A stretch of 64,000 nucleotides of DNA from DATEKX01 sp963726785 (lineage in GTDB: Bacteria > Acidobacteriota > Blastocatellia > UBA7656). Both the position numbers and the translations under genes were made by a program. Below the pieces are notes generated by a model. The model worked only from the letters and a program-made list of their open reading frames with translations. It was not told the DNA's origin and did not search any database. Below are positions 26,260 to 34,842 of the stretch, piece after piece. The stretch lies in assembly GCA_963726785.1 (NCBI GenBank), contig CAVSDJ010000009.1, positions 558,001 to 622,000 on the forward strand, written 5' to 3'. Numbering within the stretch: position 1 is the stretch's first letter; each line of letters opens with the position of its first letter.

Positions 26260-27075
26260 TCAGCCTTGAATTGAAGTCGTCGTAATGGAGGCCGAACAAT
26301 CTACCGAGTCAGTCATCTGACCGGCCTTTAGAATTAGGTCGGCAACGTGAAAGATTTTCTGCGCTGACTTCTCCGGTATCACGTCACTATTTATCCAGTT
26401 TTGTATATAGGCTCTGCTGTACTCTGCACCGGGCAGTCCTAAAGATTCGCAGCAAATGAGCGCAACTGATTCGGCTTCGACCTCTCGCAGATTTCTGGGC
26501 GTGTAGTGCGTATCGCTCGTCTCACTTTCCGCACAGTGTCCAATCAGGACATGACCAAGTTCATGAAAGGTGGTCTTATGTGGCAGCGGGTTCATGGGAT
26601 TAATGGCAATTTCTCGCTTCCGGGCGTAGCCCATGCAGTTGCCATCCATATGGGCAAAAGGCACTTCGACAATGGCTAATGCTCTGAGTGCTTGCGCCCT
26701 GTCCCATTCTGGTGTCGTTTGTATTTCGATTGGCTCGCCTTCGGTCTGACTGAGCGTAAACCAATTTCTCTTGTAGACGAAGCGCACATAAACGGCTTCT
26801 TCCCCTCCTTCGTCATCGGCCCCGCGCTTTCCGGTTAGCGGCATACAAAGCACAATGGCACGCTCGCCGCGCTTGACCTGTCGCCCCTTAGCCTTCCATC
26901 CGGGGTAGGTGGAGAGCGGCCCCGGCTCAAGCTGCCGCATCCGGCATTGCCACAAAGCCAGGAGTTGGTTTCCTGTCGAATAGGCGTGGAAGGCGCTATA
27001 AGCTTTAAGAACCATGCCCGGCTGCGTGACGGCTTCCTTGAGTAGATCACTCCATTTGGTGTCGAAGTTTTCCAT
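26260..27075 (-). CDS. ardC: ArdC-like anti-restriction protein
   Basis: 271 residues. The N-terminal ssDNA-binding domain has the ArdC-type pattern (WSDLLKEAVTQPG, then STGNQLLALWQC, LSTYPGWKAKGRQVKRGERA). The C-terminal metallopeptidase-like domain has the zinc motif FHELGHVLIGH (about residue 170) and a Glu-rich VEAESVAL downstream. ArdC proteins shield incoming conjugative DNA from restriction. AAGGAG is found before the ATG, and a 10-bp hairpin lies immediately upstream. Its place next to the origin candidate fits the leading region of a conjugative element. Confidence 0.75.
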   Translation of the reverse strand: MENFDTKWSDLLKEAVTQPGMVLKAYSAFHAYSTGNQLLALWQCRMRQLEPGPLSTYPGWKAKGRQVKRGERAIVLCMPLTGKRGADDEGGEEAVYVRFVYKRNWFTLSQTEGEPIEIQTTPEWDRAQALRALAIVEVPFAHMDGNCMGYARKREIAINPMNPLPHKTTFHELGHVLIGHCAESETSDTHYTPRNLREVEAESVALICCESLGLPGAEYSRAYIQNWINSDVIPEKSAQKIFHVADLILKAGQMTDSVDCSASITTTSIQG

Positions 27076-27094
27076 GATTTCTCCTTATAGGTAG

Positions 27095-27122
27095 GGGGCA
27101 AGCGGTGGCGTTCGCTTGCCCC
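27095..27122 (-). promoter_or_regulatory. Leader hairpin upstream of ardC
   Basis: GGGGCAAGCG (27095-27104) and CGCTTGCCCC (27113-27122) form a perfect 10-bp stem around an 8-base loop, 20 bases before the ardC start. It lacks a T-tract in the coding direction and overlaps the end of the HNH gene by a few bases at most. Confidence 0.55.
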
Positions 27123-27130
27123 TTATCTGG

Positions 27131-27448
27131 TCAATGAGCGTAGAAGCTCAGGTAAAAGTTGCGGGCCTGATCGTAAAATGGATTATCCTTCACCCCCTTT
27201 AGGTAGAAGGCCCAATGACAATCGAGGGCCGACAGCTTGCCCCAACGCTGGAAGTCGCTCAAGCCATCAGATGTGGGCGTGTTGTGGTGCTGGCGATGGC
27301 AAGTTTCGTGAACTTCAATGGTATGAGTTCCGCCTTCCGATCTGGGTTTTGGGTGATGCCAATTGACCGGCTGGCTTTTGCGAATTGGGCGCTGGCACAA
27401 GGCGCATTGCCGCTTGAGACTGTTAGAGGAATGGTGTAGTGTTGACAT
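27131..27448 (-). CDS. HNH nuclease-like small protein
   Basis: 105 residues from the ATG at 27448 (AAGGAAG upstream). CALCQRPI (about 17-20), then HHPKPRSEGGTHTIEV and ETCHRQHHN, form the HNH/beta-beta-metal pattern: a Cys pair, a His pair and a C-terminal His-Asn. The C-terminus has Trp and Tyr residues. HNH proteins cut or nick DNA. Located between ardC and the methyltransferase-helicase, it is transcribed with them. Whether it acts as an enzyme or is a structural zinc finger is unclear. Confidence 0.6.
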   Translation of the reverse strand: MSTLHHSSNSLKRQCALCQRPIRKSQPVNWHHPKPRSEGGTHTIEVHETCHRQHHNTPTSDGLSDFQRWGKLSALDCHWAFYLKGVKDNPFYDQARNFYLSFYAH

Positions 27449-27469
27449 TGGAAAACAAACTTCCTTTCT

Positions 27470-27526
27470 CCCGTGTTCATGCACGGGTGAAATTCGAGGG
27501 TCGGACGTTCACAGCGTCTGGCCCTC
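27470..27526 (-). promoter_or_regulatory. Leader hairpin pair upstream of the HNH gene
   Basis: GAGGGTCGGAC (27496-27506) pairs with GTCTGGCCCTC (27516-27526) over 11 bases including two G-T pairs. CCCGTG (27470-27475) pairs with CACGGG (27482-27487). The layout matches the leader at 26182-26239 with compensating changes, so structure rather than sequence is conserved. The element is followed by GAGAAAGG before the gene. Confidence 0.6.
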
Positions 27527-27572
27527 TACGTTTAAGGGTTAAGCTCCTTGACTGAGCTAAGGGTCGGTGGAG

Positions 27573-27728
27573 GGAACCCGAACGGTTCCGCACCGGCTTA
27601 TGCCGGACGACCTGCCGCATCAATAGCACGACAGAGTTCCCACCAAGTCACCGGAGGCCGAAGCGTAGTCGCGAAGCGCGAAGCGAAGGAATCGCCGGAG
27701 GCGATTTGACTTGTGGGAAGTCGTGCTA
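27573..27728. ncRNA. Multi-hairpin structured non-coding element
   Basis: Within the 440-base gap between the HNH gene and the large methyltransferase-helicase there are consecutive stems: GGAACC/GGTTCC (27573-27589) and CCGGC/GCCGG (27593-27606). A long arm of TAGCACGAC, TTCCCAC and AAGTCA (27624-27650) pairs with TGACTT, GTGGGAA and GTCGTGCTA (27707-27728) with two small bulges. It encloses ATCGCC/GGCGAT (27691-27705) and GCGAAGC repeats. It could be a structured RNA, an oriT-type hairpin cluster or an ssDNA promoter. No known Rfam family is recognised by eye. Confidence 0.45.
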
Positions 27729-27890
27729 AGATAAGAAGGGCAGGCAGGCATCCCCCCTCACGCATCCGAAGGTCAAGCTAAAGAGAAACCGCGCAGCTTC
27801 CTTTTACTCTCACCTTCTGTAAATCATAAGCGTTCATTTATCATTGGTGGTGGCCGCGCCCATAGCGTACAGGCGCGGCCAGTGTTCGTC

Positions 27891-30800
27891 CTATGCGGCC
27901 TGTGAAGATGCGCCCATCGTTTCGGTTTTGGGCGGCTCCGGTTCTGAGAAATTGAAAGCTAATTGTGATTGATAGGTGTAACCTGTCGGCTTCCTGTTTG
28001 TGCGGTTGTTCTCCGGCTCGCTTGCGGTTAGCGGCTCTGAAAATAATGATCGCTGGCCGTTCGGCTTCCGGCTGGCGGGCTGGCGGCGCGTTTCCGGCTC
28101 TTGTAAGACGGTGGCTTGAAGCCTGAAACCTGCTGAACTGGTGTTGTCTGCCCCTTGTTCCTGGCTGGCTGGCTCGCTGCTTTCCTCGATTTCGCCTGCC
28201 GGTATAATCCACTGTTCAAGGTCAATGATGTTGTTAGGGTTCGCTTCCGGCATTGCTTGAATTTCATCAATGGTTTGTCCCTCGCTCGCCTCTGTCGCGT
28301 CTTCTGCAACCATCACCGGATAGGTTTTGAGCAAGGCGGTAAGAATCTCAACGCCTCTGGCTTCATCGGTGGGGATGAAAAATCGCTGCTTCCACTTAAT
28401 CTGCTCATTAATCAAGCCAAGCTCTCGAAGCTGCCCGAATCGGTACGGCTCTACACAATGAAGCTCAATAATTCGTTCGCCGTGTAGGGTTCCCGCTTTC
28501 AGTTTCAGGTTTGAGATAAGGGTGATTACCTCTCCTTCATTGAGTACAGCGTTATACATCTGCGCGGGGTCTTGTAATTTTCTGCCGATTCCGAGCGAGC
28601 GCAACACTGCCCATACTCGATCATTCGGGATGTGAATACCTACTATGCGCTGGCCTTTGTCTGTGCTGACTCTGACAACTTGCAAACAGGCTTCCCTGTC
28701 TGTTTTTAGGTGCTGCCACAGAGGGATAATCGCGCCACCTATGATGTGCGTCTCTAGCGTTTGAATCGGTGGGATGGCTGCATGTTTTTGTATCCACCAA
28801 TTGCGCGCCCGTTCCGGTGTGACCACCTGGTATTTCTCCCCTAGCTCGGCCTCGTAGATATAAAAAGCGCGTGGGGCTTCCGGCTTCCATACCGCATAGG
28901 TCTGATAGCTCCCGCCGGTGTTCGGGTCGGTATGCCTTCTCGACATGATGGCGAGAATGAAATGGCCTTTCTTCCGGTGCTCGAAGAATGCGCCTTTGTT
29001 GCGCTGGCGTACCTGCTCGGCTTGCTCGAAGCTCACCGCATCCGTCGGCTGGTCTACTTCCAATGTGTAGTGGGTGGTTTCGGCTCCGGTTATCTGGTCG
29101 ATATGTACGATGCGGGGCTGCTTGGCTAACCTGATCGCAAGAGCTTTAATATCTGTTATGCCTGCATCAAAAGTCCCGTTGGCTTTGGCATAACTGACCG
29201 TTTGATCGAAAAGGTTAGCGAAAAAATCAAAGAGCGCGTTCTGCTCATCTACGCACAAAGCAAGCACGCGATTAAGGAATCGCGGAACGTTGTATTCATC
29301 CTCTTTTCTGATCTCCTCGATGCCGTCTTTGTTGAGGACTAACAAGCCAATGTTTCGCAACGTCTGACGCGGGTTCTCAAGTCCGGGCACACTCTCGCCT
29401 GCCATAATGCGCCGCAAGGTGAGGCTCAAAGCGGCGCGGCCTTCTTGGGTTTCAAAGTTGTACTTGGCGAGGTCGCCGTTATCGGCTGCTTCTCTGTCGC
29501 CTTTGGTCAACGCTCCTAAACTTCCCAAGCGTCGGGCTATAGTAGATGAAAAGCGTTTTTCGCCTCCTAGCTCGGTGGACAATAGGACATACTCCGGCGG
29601 CACTGCCTGATCGCTGCGATGGGTGCGGCCAAAGGTCTGTAGCTGTTTATCCGCGCTCCATCCAAGCTCTAACGTGATGTGTACTCGCCTTTGTCTGTTC
29701 GCGGCGCGGTTTGAAGCGTGCAACGATATTCCTGTGCTGGCCGCATCTGAGATGATTGCCGCGTGTTTCTTTCCTCCTTGAAACTGTTCCATCTCGTAAA
29801 CGTTAGTTCGCTGCATGGCTACGCCTTCCGGCGCGCGTTTTTTATATTCCACTTGTCCGGTTTGCGAGTTACGAATGAGGCGGCGCGTCCGGCCTGTAAG
29901 CTCTGCTACCTGGCGCTCGCCAAAATAATTGACAAGCTGATCTAATGGGTTTTCGGGAAGTTCTAATGATGATAAGCCGTCTATTAATCGCTGGCGCATC
30001 TCCAGGGCTTGCTTGCTCTGGACGATGTTGCCTTGTTCATCTTTGACCGGCACTTGAATGGTTTTCCCTGTTACGGGGTCGGTCATATCTTGGTAAAGCG
30101 TGGTTGGGAATCCGCGCTCGATCATCGCAGCGATCACTTCACGAGGGCTGAAGTCTAAATCTTCAAGCTGGCCGCCTGCGGCCATCGTTCGCGTTACCTG
30201 CTCGCGTGTCCTCGCCTCGCCTGTGCCAACTAATGAGATGACCACCGATTTATCATCATTCAAGGCTGCGTCTGTTTCTGCTATCACGCTCGGCACTTTG
30301 AACGCGCATATCACCTGCCGGAAAAATCTCTGATGATCTCCCCAGAATTTATTTAGCGCGACGGCTCGCGCTCTGCTGCCTCCGTTCGTCACTTCAAGCG
30401 CCGCGTCAATGTTATTCAAGACTACTTGCCACGCTCGCGCTGCGTGGTCGTACATTCGGCGCTGCTGCGTGGTCAATCGGTGGATGTGCTCGCGGTACTC
30501 AACTGCCTTGCCTGAGTTGGGACAGACTCCAAAAGAGATAGAGCCGGATAGATACATGCCGAGTGCTTTCATATCTCGGCTGACCATCTCCATTGCGCCT
30601 ACCCCGCCTTGCTCGATCTCAATTAGAAATTCATTAAATCCGTTTGGAAATGCCGTGCCTTTGCCCCACAGTCCTAAGCGGGTCATGTAGGCCATGTTTC
30701 TCACATCAGTTGCGCCCGTTGCTGATGAGTAAACGACTCTGTAATCGGGTTTGTGTGCTGCGTCTTGCAAATCAATCACGGCTTGGCCTGTTAATGTCGG

Positions 30801-32441
30801 CTCGCCTCGCCCGCCTGCTAACGCATTCTTTGCTTTGTGCGATTCGTCCAGGATGACCACCGCATCGCGGCCTAGCCAACGTTGTATCTGGTCTAAGCGC
30901 TTGGCCCCGTTCTTAGCCGTTGAAATCAGCGACGCATAAGAACTGAACAGCACACCACGCGGCAAGGTGATCTCACCGGCGGCTGAGAAATCGTTAATCT
31001 GCGCCAGTGGGATGTACTTCAATCCTAAATCGGTAAGGTCGCGTCGTGTGGATTCGATCAAGTCGTTATTGACCGACAGCCACAAGGCGCGTTGCCGTTG
31101 CTGGTTCCAATTGTCGGCAACGATACCGGCTAGAATTCTGCCCTTACCTAATCCTGTTCCATCGCCTATAAAAAAACCTGCGCGTGAGCCATCAACTAAT
31201 CGCTGCTCGTGGCGCTGGCCTGCATAGATAACCCGCTCAAGCTGAATGTCCGATAGCAAGCCACGGGTTACGATCTCCGGCGCAAGCTGTGGCCGGTAGG
31301 TAATATCGGGCGGCACGACGGCGGCCATTGAAGCGGACTCTACGATCTGCGCCGGATGCGGGTTTCCTCCCTTGAGCTTGGCGCACACGTAAGGAACGAA
31401 TAACGCGGCGCTCTCCGGCTCGGTGTCGTCGGCTTCCGGTTCGGGCGTGAGGGTGAGGGTGCGCGCGGTCAAGTGATTGAGCGCGTCCCATGCCTGCTCG
31501 ATGGTGTCTGCCTCTCCCCAATTGATATGGGATAGCTGCGCTTGCCAGTTGTCGCCGGGTGTCGCTCCGGTCTTATCTATAATTAAGATTTGAACGTCAA
31601 AGGTCGTGCCATATTTGCTGTATTCCTTACCGTTCAAATGGAAGTTGGCGCGCACGTTATAAAGGCGGGCGATGCGTTGCCACCATTCGCTAAAGCTCGA
31701 ATGGTGAAAGCTCATTCCATTACCAACGATAGAAACTAACCTGCCGCCTTCCTCTAATCTGCGAAGTGCCGTTTCAATGTGCCGCGCTCCGTACAGTGAG
31801 CGGTGCTGCGCGACTCTGCCACCTGTAGCGGTGAAAGGGGGATTCATCAAAACGGCTGTGGGGTGAATCTCGGCTGGTAATAAATCGTCTAGTATTTCAG
31901 CATCAACAGCGAATGACTCAAAACTTAATTCATCGCAAAGCAAGGCGCGGCGGCGCGGGTTTATCTCATTGCACACGACACGCGCCCCTATGCTGCGCGG
32001 CCAGATGGCTAGTGAGGCTGTTCCTGCTGATGGCTCTAACACAACATCTGCGGCCTGCGGGTTCAAGAGTCTGGCCGCGAGATAGGCCAGCGTCGGCGGC
32101 GTTGAAAATTGCTGAAACTCTATTTGCTCATTCGTGCGGTCTGTTTGAGTAGCTAACTGGCGGGTCAACGGGCGCAGATGATTGGTTATGGCTTCTTCGG
32201 CGCTCATCTGCATAAGTTCACGCGCTTTGCTTTCCAGCAAGTATTTATTCACTGCCGTTTCTAATGCGTCGTAAGCATCGCGGGGTGTGTACGTGCCTTG
32301 TGCGCGGCTGCCGTTAAAATGGCGGTCTGCCAGTGCGGTGAGCTTCGGATTATCGAAACACTCTCCGGCGCTCAAGCGTTCAATAAGCTCAACGATGAGG
32401 CTGCCTGTTCCTGGTATGAGATCGGATGCTTGATTGCTCAT
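27891..32441 (-). CDS. DarB-like DNA methyltransferase-helicase fusion (anti-restriction)
   Basis: 1516 residues, intact. The N-terminal N6-adenine methyltransferase has SAM motif LEPSAGTASLAIW (about 135) and catalytic NPPF (about 200). The central SF2/strawberry-notch-type helicase has Walker A GDGTGLGKGR (about 425), the DEAH-like VVILDESHKAKN (about 530) and SSATGATDVRN. A helicase C domain follows with GISLHASNRAANR, then HRSDQAVPPEY. Such giant fusions are carried by phages (DarB of P1) and plasmids and protect incoming DNA from restriction. A C-terminal low-complexity tail is rich in Glu, Ser and Pro. It overlaps the previous gene in an ATGA and heads a leftward block with ardC. Confidence 0.75.
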   Translation of the reverse strand: MSNQASDLIPGTGSLIVELIERLSAGECFDNPKLTALADRHFNGSRAQGTYTPRDAYDALETAVNKYLLESKARELMQMSAEEAITNHLRPLTRQLATQTDRTNEQIEFQQFSTPPTLAYLAARLLNPQAADVVLEPSAGTASLAIWPRSIGARVVCNEINPRRRALLCDELSFESFAVDAEILDDLLPAEIHPTAVLMNPPFTATGGRVAQHRSLYGARHIETALRRLEEGGRLVSIVGNGMSFHHSSFSEWWQRIARLYNVRANFHLNGKEYSKYGTTFDVQILIIDKTGATPGDNWQAQLSHINWGEADTIEQAWDALNHLTARTLTLTPEPEADDTEPESAALFVPYVCAKLKGGNPHPAQIVESASMAAVVPPDITYRPQLAPEIVTRGLLSDIQLERVIYAGQRHEQRLVDGSRAGFFIGDGTGLGKGRILAGIVADNWNQQRQRALWLSVNNDLIESTRRDLTDLGLKYIPLAQINDFSAAGEITLPRGVLFSSYASLISTAKNGAKRLDQIQRWLGRDAVVILDESHKAKNALAGGRGEPTLTGQAVIDLQDAAHKPDYRVVYSSATGATDVRNMAYMTRLGLWGKGTAFPNGFNEFLIEIEQGGVGAMEMVSRDMKALGMYLSGSISFGVCPNSGKAVEYREHIHRLTTQQRRMYDHAARAWQVVLNNIDAALEVTNGGSRARAVALNKFWGDHQRFFRQVICAFKVPSVIAETDAALNDDKSVVISLVGTGEARTREQVTRTMAAGGQLEDLDFSPREVIAAMIERGFPTTLYQDMTDPVTGKTIQVPVKDEQGNIVQSKQALEMRQRLIDGLSSLELPENPLDQLVNYFGERQVAELTGRTRRLIRNSQTGQVEYKKRAPEGVAMQRTNVYEMEQFQGGKKHAAIISDAASTGISLHASNRAANRQRRVHITLELGWSADKQLQTFGRTHRSDQAVPPEYVLLSTELGGEKRFSSTIARRLGSLGALTKGDREAADNGDLAKYNFETQEGRAALSLTLRRIMAGESVPGLENPRQTLRNIGLLVLNKDGIEEIRKEDEYNVPRFLNRVLALCVDEQNALFDFFANLFDQTVSYAKANGTFDAGITDIKALAIRLAKQPRIVHIDQITGAETTHYTLEVDQPTDAVSFEQAEQVRQRNKGAFFEHRKKGHFILAIMSRRHTDPNTGGSYQTYAVWKPEAPRAFYIYEAELGEKYQVVTPERARNWWIQKHAAIPPIQTLETHIIGGAIIPLWQHLKTDREACLQVVRVSTDKGQRIVGIHIPNDRVWAVLRSLGIGRKLQDPAQMYNAVLNEGEVITLISNLKLKAGTLHGERIIELHCVEPYRFGQLRELGLINEQIKWKQRFFIPTDEARGVEILTALLKTYPVMVAEDATEASEGQTIDEIQAMPEANPNNIIDLEQWIIPAGEIEESSEPASQEQGADNTSSAGFRLQATVLQEPETRRQPASRKPNGQRSLFSEPLTASEPENNRTNRKPTGYTYQSQLAFNFSEPEPPKTETMGASSQAA

Positions 32442-32686
32442 GAGGCGGCAACCTCGCTTTCTGCTAATCGCTGCTGGATGGATTTAAGGGTGCTATGCGC
32501 GTTGACACAGTTGCGCGCGATCTGGTCGAGGTCATCAAAGGTTATATCCTCAAGGTCATCAATCCCCTGTGCGATGCGGGCGGCGATGATGGTTTGATTG
32601 TATGCTGTTTTGATTAGCTCAAAGACAGTGGGTTCCGGCTCGGTTGTCGGCGGCGCGGGTGTGGTGATAGATTTTTCCTCAAGCAT
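32438..32686 (-). CDS. Small acidic/helical protein coupled to the methyltransferase-helicase
   Basis: 82 residues from the ATG at 32686 (GGAAGGAA upstream); the longer frame to 32857 overlaps the preceding gene. Pro/Thr/Glu-rich N-terminus, then a helical region (FELIKTAYNQTIIAARIAQG). Its stop overlaps the next start (ATGA), so the two are translated together. No family is recognised. Confidence 0.5.
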   Translation of the reverse strand: MLEEKSITTPAPPTTEPEPTVFELIKTAYNQTIIAARIAQGIDDLEDITFDDLDQIARNCVNAHSTLKSIQQRLAESEVAAS

Positions 32687-32765
32687 CTGATTCCTTCCTT
32701 TCATCGGGTTGGGGTGGATGTTTACGGGCTGCGGAGTGGTGGAACACTCTCGCGGCCCACTGCTT

Positions 32766-33068
32766 TTAGTGCGCGTTTTGGTTATAAAGCTGCAATAACC
32801 TGTAAGCGGCTCGGTGCTTACAGGGTCTATGGTTTTTGAAGGCTGGGCATAGCCCATCGTCGGTTCGGCACACGCCGTTTACTTCATAGTTATGTCCCGA
32901 TTCACTCAAGATCAAAAGCGTTCCCGCCTCGCTGATTTCTACACATCGGTTGCTCTCAATGAGTTCCGCGCCGCGCTTGATGGCGTTGGCCCATAGCTGA
33001 TTGTCTTGCACTTGTTTTAATGCCGATTCAACCACCTGCGCGAATCTCTCTTTGTCTAAAGTGTGCAT
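32766..33068 (-). CDS. SWIM-like zinc-finger small protein
   Basis: 100 residues from the ATG at 33068 (GAGGGG upstream). The C-terminal VCRTDDGLCPAF, then HRPCKHRAAY, gives the CxnCxnCxH pattern of SWIM zinc fingers. These bind DNA or proteins and accompany helicases. It is the first gene of the leftward operon that ends with the large methyltransferase-helicase, preceded by a consensus promoter. Confidence 0.55.
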   Translation of the reverse strand: MHTLDKERFAQVVESALKQVQDNQLWANAIKRGAELIESNRCVEISEAGTLLILSESGHNYEVNGVCRTDDGLCPAFKNHRPCKHRAAYRLLQLYNQNAH

Positions 33069-33109
33069 CCTGTTGCCCCTCTTGAACGTCAAAGCGGCTA
33101 TATTTAATA

Positions 33110-33144
33110 TACTACATTATATGTATTTTCTTACTACATTTCAA
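33110..33144 (-). promoter_or_regulatory. Sigma-70 promoter with repeated TACTACATT operator half-sites
   Basis: On the minus strand TTGAAA (33144-33139) is followed after 17 bases by TATAAT (33121-33116), an excellent promoter about 48 bases before the SWIM gene. TACTACATT occurs twice on the plus strand, at 33110-33118 and 33132-33140, 22 bases apart, overlapping both promoter elements. The neighbouring Cro-like gene, divergent, is the obvious candidate to bind here. Confidence 0.65.
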
Positions 33145-33195
33145 GTATTATTTTTTATGTTGCTATATAAATTCGCCATGTGGGTATCGTTCCCC

Positions 33196-33426
33196 ATGAT
33201 AGAAACCAGAGTCAGACAGGTGGCGGAGTCACGCGGCGTCAACAGTTCTTATGAGCTTCAGCATGCGCTCGATGTCGTCCCGACCGTCGCGCTCCGCCTG
33301 TGGCGGGGCCAGGTCACTCGATTCAGTGTAGAGACATTGGATAAGCTCTGCGCTGCGTTCTCATGCCAACCCGGAGACCTCCTTGTTTACGTGCCGGAGA
33401 AAAAGAAGGCGCGGAAAGAGAAATAG
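33196..33426 (+). CDS. Small Cro/C1-type repressor
   Basis: 76 residues from the ATG at 33196; a 5'-extended start at 33178 is possible and no clear Shine-Dalgarno is seen. An HTH_26/XRE-type fold (SYELQHALDVVPTVALRLWR, then FSVETLDKLCAAFSCQPGDL) and a basic tail (EKKKARKEK). It is divergent from the anti-restriction operon, with the shared intergenic region carrying the operator-like repeats. Likely a repressor that keeps the leading-region genes quiet in an established host. Confidence 0.65.
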   Translation: MIETRVRQVAESRGVNSSYELQHALDVVPTVALRLWRGQVTRFSVETLDKLCAAFSCQPGDLLVYVPEKKKARKEK

Positions 33427-34038
33427 ATACCCTCAGCAATGGACAAATCCCGCACCTCTCCGATCCGGTTCTCATCATGCTTTTTTCCTCCGCTCTCCTT
33501 GAGAGGGGGAAAGACAAGCTTTCCCCCTTAGAGGCCAATCCAGCCGCAGCGAGGATCGCTGTCAAGGGTTGCGAGCGAAGCGATGCAACCGCCGAGTAAT
33601 CGAGGCGGCTTGCCCTTGATCAGCGACCGCAGCGGAGGCTATATCGCCGGTTGTCCTCAAATTGACATATCTGTAGTAGGGCACTGATGCGGAAGGCTTC
33701 CGGCGTCATCTTCCCAGTAAGACATTAACTTTCTTCGATTGCTGTTAAGTTCTTGCGCGGTATACTGTAAAGCGAAGGGTGCGATCCGTTCCCTAGAAAT
33801 GGTATTCGACCAGAGATTAGGGACTTATATCTGGTGCAAAGATTTAGGCAGTTAGAATGGGATGTAGTAAAATTTGAAACGCATATACAACTTTTGTGCG
33901 CCGCGAAAACTTCGCACCAGAGCCAGCCAGAAAATGCTTAAGCAGGCGCTTCGGGAAAAAGACCCACCCTATTATGACAAGCCCCCGCTTGAGAAATAAA
34001 TTGTTTCACTCCCAGCCTTGTGCTACTGTTCGCCAGCT
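33427..34038. other. Gene-free stretch with a three-stem structured element
   Basis: CGCTG and TCAAGGG (33557-33568) pair with CCCTTGA and CAGCG (33613-33625, one-base bulge). Inside are GTTGC/GCAAC (33568-33589) and CCGCC/GGCGG (33589-33608), giving a three-way junction of about 70 bases. Farther right is a weak promoter-like TTGCTG, 16 bases, TATACT (about 33737-33764) facing the ClpX-type gene. No credible gene is seen here. Confidence 0.45.
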
Positions 34039-34419
34039 ATGCCTGACGAGCCAGTTACTTGCTCTTTTTGTAAACGCGATCACACTGAAACGCTTCGTAT
34101 GGTTCGAAAAGACGATGTCACGATCTGTCGTGAATGTGTCGTCTACTGCGTAGACAATTTAACGAAAAGCGAGCCAAAGTTCCCACGCAGCTCAGGCGGC
34201 AGGAAGAGATACCTCGCGGAAGAGTTAGGCCGTAAATGCTCATTTTGCTCCCGGAAAGTTATAGATGTCAGGGCGGCTTTATCCCCTAATCCCGCGAGCA
34301 AGCATGATATTTGCGACGAGTGCGTGATGATTTGTTTTGACATAATGCTGAGAGGGATATTTGGCAAGAGGATTATTTCCAAAGAGACCATTTCTTACCT
34401 TGTTTATGTGAAACCTTGA
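34039..34419 (+). CDS. Double ClpX-type zinc-finger protein
   Basis: 126 residues from the ATG at 34039. Two copies of the ClpX-type C4 zinc-finger motif are visible: CSFCKRDH...ICRECVVYC and CSFCSRKV...ICDECVMIC. In ClpX this domain only recruits substrates; here no AAA+ part follows. Stand-alone copies of this type act as adaptors or signal proteins. The gene is separated from its neighbours and could be an ICE accessory. Function is unknown. Confidence 0.6.
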   Translation: MPDEPVTCSFCKRDHTETLRMVRKDDVTICRECVVYCVDNLTKSEPKFPRSSGGRKRYLAEELGRKCSFCSRKVIDVRAALSPNPASKHDICDECVMICFDIMLRGIFGKRIISKETISYLVYVKP

Positions 34420-34536
34420 ATAATCTATCCCCAAACGCGCGAAGTGTGCCCGGTTGATTCCATAGTTAATCTTTCGGGAGAAAAGATCAGTAATTGGGAA
34501 GATGCTGGTGGTTAATTTACCACAAGCACTGATCGT

Positions 34537-34842
34537 TTACATGAGCCAGTCTTTGGCCTTCTGAATGCTTTCATCTTGTGCGCCATCGAAAGGCACTCCG
34601 CGCGCGACTTTAAATATGGTATCCTCTGGCTCGCCAAGCCCTACGGCCAGAGCCTTGAGCTTATCTACGGAGAGGTTTCTGGCTGCGCCTCTCACGATAT
34701 GGGCGACGTAAGCATCGCCTATCTTACGCCCGCTGCGCGCTTCAACCTCTTTCAGTGTGAGTTGCTTCTCGCTCATAATGCGTTTGACGTACTGGCCCAG
34801 CGTCTCAACTCTCGGCGGTTCATTCGTATCGCTTTTACCCAT
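34537..34842 (-). CDS. XRE-family regulator (copy 1)
   Basis: 101 residues, GAGGAGG before the ATG. The helix-turn-helix region reads TLKEVEARSGRKIGDAYVAH, then VDKLKALAVGLGEPEDTIF. A short hairpin CCTAT/ATAGG (34869-34882) lies upstream and may be its operator. The same layout recurs in the genes at 35131 and 37697, so these are paralogues. Confidence 0.7.
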   Translation of the reverse strand: MGKSDTNEPPRVETLGQYVKRIMSEKQLTLKEVEARSGRKIGDAYVAHIVRGAARNLSVDKLKALAVGLGEPEDTIFKVARGVPFDGAQDESIQKAKDWLM

